64,000 nucleotides of DNA, taken from positions 5,538,501-5,602,500 of the forward strand of contig NZ_CP152049.1 in assembly GCF_038630985.1 (NCBI RefSeq), written 5' to 3'. Positions 60,387 to 64,000 of the stretch are shown in pieces. Each line of letters opens with the position of its first letter. The stretch's first letter is position 1. This stretch comes from Paenibacillus sp. FSL H8-0548. Its GTDB lineage: Bacteria > Bacillota > Bacilli > Paenibacillales > Paenibacillaceae. The notes beneath the pieces are model-generated. The model ran no database searches. It was given only the letters and a program-made list of their open reading frames with translations, and had not been told where the DNA came from. Position numbers and translations under genes: made by a program.

Positions 60387-61555
60387 TAGAGCACCTGCTT
60401 TACTGGATAACTAGTGTTTAAGGAGAGAATATACTCCTTCAGCACCTCTTTATGGTTGTAATGGGTACGAAGGAAGCTTTGCGATGAATCAAGCAGCAGC
60501 TTGGCAGCTTCCGGATGGTCGAACAGCAGTTTTATTTTTGCATAAAATTGCTCTGGCTGATCCGCTACCATAATATGCTCATTGTCCACAAGCCCTGTCC
60601 CCTCATAGCCGATGGAGGTGGAGATGACCGGCAGGCCGTTCTGAATCGCTTCAATCGTCTTCAGCTTGACGCCCGCTCCGTTCTGCATCGGATTAACGAA
60701 TAAATACCCCTGTTTATAAATATCGTCCAAAGTTTTTGGCGTATCATATACGACCACATTCGTCATATCGTAGCCCTCCAGCCAGCTAAGACTCTGTTTC
60801 CTGCTGTTGCCCGCTACGATGAATTTATAATCCGGCTCCTTCAGCATCAGTGGATGAATATGCGCTAAGTACCACTGAATCGCCTCACGATTATTCGGCA
60901 TAAATAATGATCCAATAAATACGACATGCTTGCTTTGAAAATCACTCGCCTCGAAATCCCCATTCGTCACCGGCGGGGGTAAAAACAAGCTTTTGGCGGA
61001 AGGATTTTGCTTCTGAAAGATTTCGAACTCTTTGCTCGATATAAACAAATATTTGTCGACCTTCTCCAGCATTCTTTTTTGCAAAACATTAAATTTGCTG
61101 CTTTCCATGTGGTAATACATTTTATGGACGACGTTTTTGGTGCTTCTCGCTAATGCCTTAAAATAAACAGCCTCATCGTTATGCACGCGTAGAATGGCCG
61201 TTTGATGCTTGATCTTCGGATTTTGCAAAATCGGATAAACGTAGTCGCCCTCAAGCAGCACATAATCATAATCACCAGCCAGCTCAACATGCTGCAGCCC
61301 GCTTCGCGAGCGCACCTGCATCGGTACTACATGAAGCAGATCCGCCAGCTTGCTTCTTCGATCACAGAGCGTGATCTCCTCCACATATTCATAAACGGCA
61401 GCCATTTCCTCCTTCGATGGCTGCTGCTTGCCGCAAACAAGCAGATGCAGCTTCCACCCTAGCTCCGCTAAAACCTTGATTCTGCCCCAGGTGTCAACTC
61501 TTCCGCCATGGTCGGCGGGATATGGGAAATCACTGCACACAACTAGCATTTTCAT
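60386..61555 (-). CDS. Family 4 glycosyltransferase
   Basis: 389 residues. LVVCSDFPYPADHGGRVDTWGR start, HVVFIGSLFMPNNREAIQWYL, YLFVNPMQNGAGVKLKTIEA with the GAGVKxKTIEA motif, and GLPVISTSIGYEGTGL. It resembles EpsH1/PEP-CTERM-type transferases in the C-terminal motif. Last base overlaps the next gene. Confidence 0.9.
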   Translation of the reverse strand: MKMLVVCSDFPYPADHGGRVDTWGRIKVLAELGWKLHLLVCGKQQPSKEEMAAVYEYVEEITLCDRRSKLADLLHVVPMQVRSRSGLQHVELAGDYDYVLLEGDYVYPILQNPKIKHQTAILRVHNDEAVYFKALARSTKNVVHKMYYHMESSKFNVLQKRMLEKVDKYLFISSKEFEIFQKQNPSAKSLFLPPPVTNGDFEASDFQSKHVVFIGSLFMPNNREAIQWYLAHIHPLMLKEPDYKFIVAGNSRKQSLSWLEGYDMTNVVVYDTPKTLDDIYKQGYLFVNPMQNGAGVKLKTIEAIQNGLPVISTSIGYEGTGLVDNEHIMVADQPEQFYAKIKLLFDHPEAAKLLLDSSQSFLRTHYNHKEVLKEYILSLNTSYPVKQVL

Positions 61556-62892
61556 TTGGCCGCCTCCGATCTAATCGATTCGTTTAATTCGTTTTTGCCA
61601 AGAAAGAGACTAATAAAAGCAAATAGAAGCCAAACCTCGTATTTAATTTCTAATGAAACGAGCAGCATGGAAAACAATATAAAAATAAGAGCTAGAAAAA
61701 GAATAAAGCTGGACTTCACTTTAATAATCAAATTTTTAGCCAATAGAAAGAAGAAGACGACTGCAAAGAGACCTCCGAACATGACCCACTGGAAAAAACC
61801 CGATTTGACGCCCAAGTTTTTATCCGAGCCCGAATATTGCAACAGCTCCCCCGCGTTTATTTGGCTGATGCCAAACAGATTGTAATAGAAATGAGACATC
61901 ATACTAATCGAGTCATTCACATATTTATCGAAATACATGAGATAGGCTCCTGTGCCCACCCCCAATGGGTTATGAAAGACAGTAATTAGCGCAATAATGA
62001 TCGTTCCCATTCGCGTATAGGAGGATGTGTAGTTTTCGATGTCATTACTAAACGAACTGACCAGCCCCGCAGAAAAATTCGTGATGAACATATACATGGC
62101 CAGAACGACTGAAACGAGCAATATAAAGTTTTTCTTTTTGCGAAAATCCAGAAATTTGATCATGGTAACGACAAGCGTCAGCAAACAGATGATCATAAAG
62201 CCCTTAGAGCCGGTAACGAACAAATAAAATAAAAAGAAGCTGGAAGCATAAATGATTGACAGCGTCCTAGCGAGGCTGTTCAAATATTTCGTTAAATATA
62301 CGAATATGGCCGCATACACTACAACGATGGAGCCTGTTGTGCTGCTCTCTGAGGTCAATAGCCTCACTCGCCAGTATGGATTGCTTCCTGAGTGCAAATA
62401 AGTAAAAGCATTTGGCATGCTCGCAAGCTCTAAAATCATAATGAGCAAAAGCAGTGTAATCACGGCAAAAAAACAGCTGTACAGCAGCTTAAAGCTTTTG
62501 ATACTGGCAAAAACGAGCTGCATATGCCGGATATAAAGCAATATCAGCACAAAATAAACCAGCACCTTTATCCCTTTGCCAAGCAAGCTCTCTGAGCCGA
62601 AGCTGTAGCTGCCTTGTAGAAACTGCACTAGCAAATACGCGATCGTAATAAAGCTTAAATAAAGAATAAAGCCGAGCATATATTTTTGAAGCATCGAGCC
62701 ATGTGTCACTCGCTTATGCCTCGCAAGCAGCGCGATCTCGCAAAATACAAATATCGGAAGCATCAAAATAATAGGGGTTCTGCCAATTTCGCCAATCATA
62801 TTTACCAACGGAAAATCCTGATACACGGTTAGTACGAGCAGCAGGCTAAGATAAATCGCTAGAAAGAGCTGTTCTTTCTTCACTTCCTTCAC
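61552..62892 (-). CDS. Wzy-like O-antigen polymerase/ligase
   Basis: 446 residues from the GTG at 62892, chosen because AAAGGAG lies 8 nt upstream. A longer frame to 62925 overlaps the upstream gene further. About ten to twelve membrane helices, with a large extracytoplasmic loop (about 305-365). This is the Wzy pattern, in which the family has little sequence conservation. It should polymerise the repeat units on the outer face. The start overlaps the GT4 stop by 47 bp. Confidence 0.85.
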   Translation of the reverse strand: MKEVKKEQLFLAIYLSLLLVLTVYQDFPLVNMIGEIGRTPIILMLPIFVFCEIALLARHKRVTHGSMLQKYMLGFILYLSFITIAYLLVQFLQGSYSFGSESLLGKGIKVLVYFVLILLYIRHMQLVFASIKSFKLLYSCFFAVITLLLLIMILELASMPNAFTYLHSGSNPYWRVRLLTSESSTTGSIVVVYAAIFVYLTKYLNSLARTLSIIYASSFFLFYLFVTGSKGFMIICLLTLVVTMIKFLDFRKKKNFILLVSVVLAMYMFITNFSAGLVSSFSNDIENYTSSYTRMGTIIIALITVFHNPLGVGTGAYLMYFDKYVNDSISMMSHFYYNLFGISQINAGELLQYSGSDKNLGVKSGFFQWVMFGGLFAVVFFFLLAKNLIIKVKSSFILFLALIFILFSMLLVSLEIKYEVWLLFAFISLFLGKNELNESIRSEAAK

Positions 62893-63979
62893 TATCTTCG
62901 CTCCTTTTCTGCAGTGCAGCCTCATATAACCGTTCGATTTGGTCGTTCATTTGATTCGAATGAAATTTTTGCTCGAAAATATCATATCCCGCCTGGCCCA
63001 TCTCCTTTAGACTGGACTTATCCAGCCGCTTGATGATGTCCGCCAGCTCCTGCTTATTCTCAAAATCAAAAATATAGCCATTCAAGCCATTGCTCACAAT
63101 TTCCGGCAGCGCTCCCCGATTGCTGGCAATGACTGGCTTCTTGTTGCGCAGTGCCTCAATAGCGACGATGCCAAAGCCTTCCCAGCGCGACGGAATAATA
63201 ACAGCGTCACAGCCTCTCATATAATGATCAATCTCGGAGTTGTTCACCCAGCCCAGCTTGACTGTATTTTCGGGAAAAATATAGCTGACCTCCTCCAGCA
63301 CCGTATCGCCGACCAGATAAAGTTGGACGTTCGCGAAATGATGCTCATTGAACACCTCCAGAAGAAGATCAAACCCCTTCTGACGGTCAAAACGCCCGAC
63401 ATACAGCAAATTAATTTTGTCTGGCTGGGTGGCAAAAGGCGGCCTGCTAGAAGCAATCGTATCGGAAACTCCGTTATACACAACGCCTGACTTCTTAGCT
63501 GGCAGCCCATACCGCATCGCCATCTCGTACTCATGCTTCGAGATATTGATAATATAGTCGGTGCGAAGCGCCAGCACCTTCTCCACGAAAGCGAAGGCGC
63601 GCTGCTTCCACGGCTTTGTATCCATGAGGAAGGCCCAGCCGTGCGCATTGTAAATAACAACCGGTCGTTGGCGCTTGAAAAAAAACAACGTCCGCAGGAA
63701 AACTCCTGCGAACGTGCCATGAACATGAACGATATCCGGCTTAAACTCGTTTACCTTGCGATGAATAGCTTTGATCGCTCGTACAAAGTATGCGGGCTTC
63801 CGCTTATACGGATAGAGCTGCAAGCGATCCCTGCTAATTTGCAGCGTTTCAGCGCTTGAGTTCTGCTCGGAAGCCATAAGATAAATATCATGTCGGCCCG
63901 ATTGGTAGCTCAGCACTTCATTTAGATGGGTTTCAATGCCTCCCTTAGTGAACTCCGATATATGCAGGACTCTTGCCAT
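62846..63979 (-). CDS. Family 4 glycosyltransferase, first visible gene of the operon
   Basis: 377 residues from the ATG at 63979, chosen because family members start just before the first strand (MARVLHISEFTKGGIETHL). An ATG at 63988 lies too close to AGGAG. GT4 marks: GGIETHLNEVL, VVYNGVSD, LLYVGRFDRQKGFDLLLEVF, and SRWEGFGIVAIEALRNKKPVIA (E-x7-E). The C-terminal 20 residues are acidic and serine-rich. Genes further upstream, including any initiating transferase, lie beyond the window edge. Confidence 0.92.
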   Translation of the reverse strand: MARVLHISEFTKGGIETHLNEVLSYQSGRHDIYLMASEQNSSAETLQISRDRLQLYPYKRKPAYFVRAIKAIHRKVNEFKPDIVHVHGTFAGVFLRTLFFFKRQRPVVIYNAHGWAFLMDTKPWKQRAFAFVEKVLALRTDYIINISKHEYEMAMRYGLPAKKSGVVYNGVSDTIASSRPPFATQPDKINLLYVGRFDRQKGFDLLLEVFNEHHFANVQLYLVGDTVLEEVSYIFPENTVKLGWVNNSEIDHYMRGCDAVIIPSRWEGFGIVAIEALRNKKPVIASNRGALPEIVSNGLNGYIFDFENKQELADIIKRLDKSSLKEMGQAGYDIFEQKFHSNQMNDQIERLYEAALQKRSEDSEGSEERTALSSDLS

Positions 63980-64000
63980 AGTTTTCATCAACTCCTAAAG

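Overview
The window reads as chromosomal DNA of a Gram-positive, endospore-former-type Firmicute, most likely Paenibacillus or a close relative. The grounds are the strong AGGAGG-type ribosome binding sites, a sigma-B partner-switching locus, an SLH-anchored pectinase of more than 2000 residues, a Bacillus-type Fnr with a C-terminal cysteine cluster, and a large exopolysaccharide cluster. No rRNA, tRNA, CRISPR array, transposase or phage gene was seen.

Layout. (a) 1-5.1 kb: a truncated aldo/keto reductase, a two-gene unit with a DUF2292 protein, a membrane protein, and a soluble GNAT-like (FeeM/autoinducer-synthase-like) protein next to a methyl-accepting protein. (b) 5.1-15.8 kb: a general-stress island with ytxH, DUF948-rsbW-sigB, a hybrid kinase plus CheR-type methyltransferase pair (RsbK/RsbM-like), a second rsbW with rsbV, a REC-PP2C phosphatase (RsbY-like), a DUF4309-like protein, a GSP17M-like protein, a DUF1328 peptide and an alpha/beta hydrolase. 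I find five promoters of the form GTTTCA-N14-GNNTAW here, which ties the island together as a candidate self-regulated sigma-B regulon. (c) 16-18.6 kb: GntR regulator, mannonate dehydratase and an SDR mannonate oxidoreductase (uronate catabolism). (d) 18.6-20.26 kb: mostly repeats around one pterin dehydratase gene. (e) 20.26-32.05 kb: a minus-strand sulfur-scavenging operon under a LysR regulator (Tcy-type amino-acid ABC transporter, two flavin monooxygenases, two M20 deacylases, a GNAT, a DinB protein and a sarcosine-oxidase-like flavoprotein). It resembles the Bacillus S-alkyl-cysteine salvage operons. (f) 32.2-37.2 kb: DoxX, lactate dehydrogenase plus a formate/nitrite-family channel divergent from fnr, a HesB-like protein and a VanW protein. 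(g) 37.3-45.4 kb: a secreted unknown protein and a 2296-residue surface protein that joins a rhamnogalacturonan acetylesterase to a PL11 rhamnogalacturonan lyase with SLH anchors. (h) 45.4-46.7 kb: a second repeat island. (i) 46.7-64 kb: an XRE regulator, a membrane protein, a secreted protein made of three 315-residue repeats, then ugd, manC, a five-copy 68-bp tandem array, and a continuous minus-strand polysaccharide operon (pyruvyl transferase, Wzx-like flippase, five glycosyltransferases, acyltransferase, Wzy-like polymerase) that runs off the right edge.

The window is unusually rich in non-coding repeats: a 197-bp element with terminal inverted repeats (two copies), a 101-bp two-hairpin element (two copies), two islands built from the word CTATCCTGCA with large local duplications, and several tandem arrays. 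The most distinctive findings are the sigma-B island with its shared promoter signature and two RsbW kinases, the two-hairpin element in the predicted ytxH leader, the triple-repeat secreted protein with the 68-bp array in the polysaccharide region, and the extended S-alkyl-cysteine operon.
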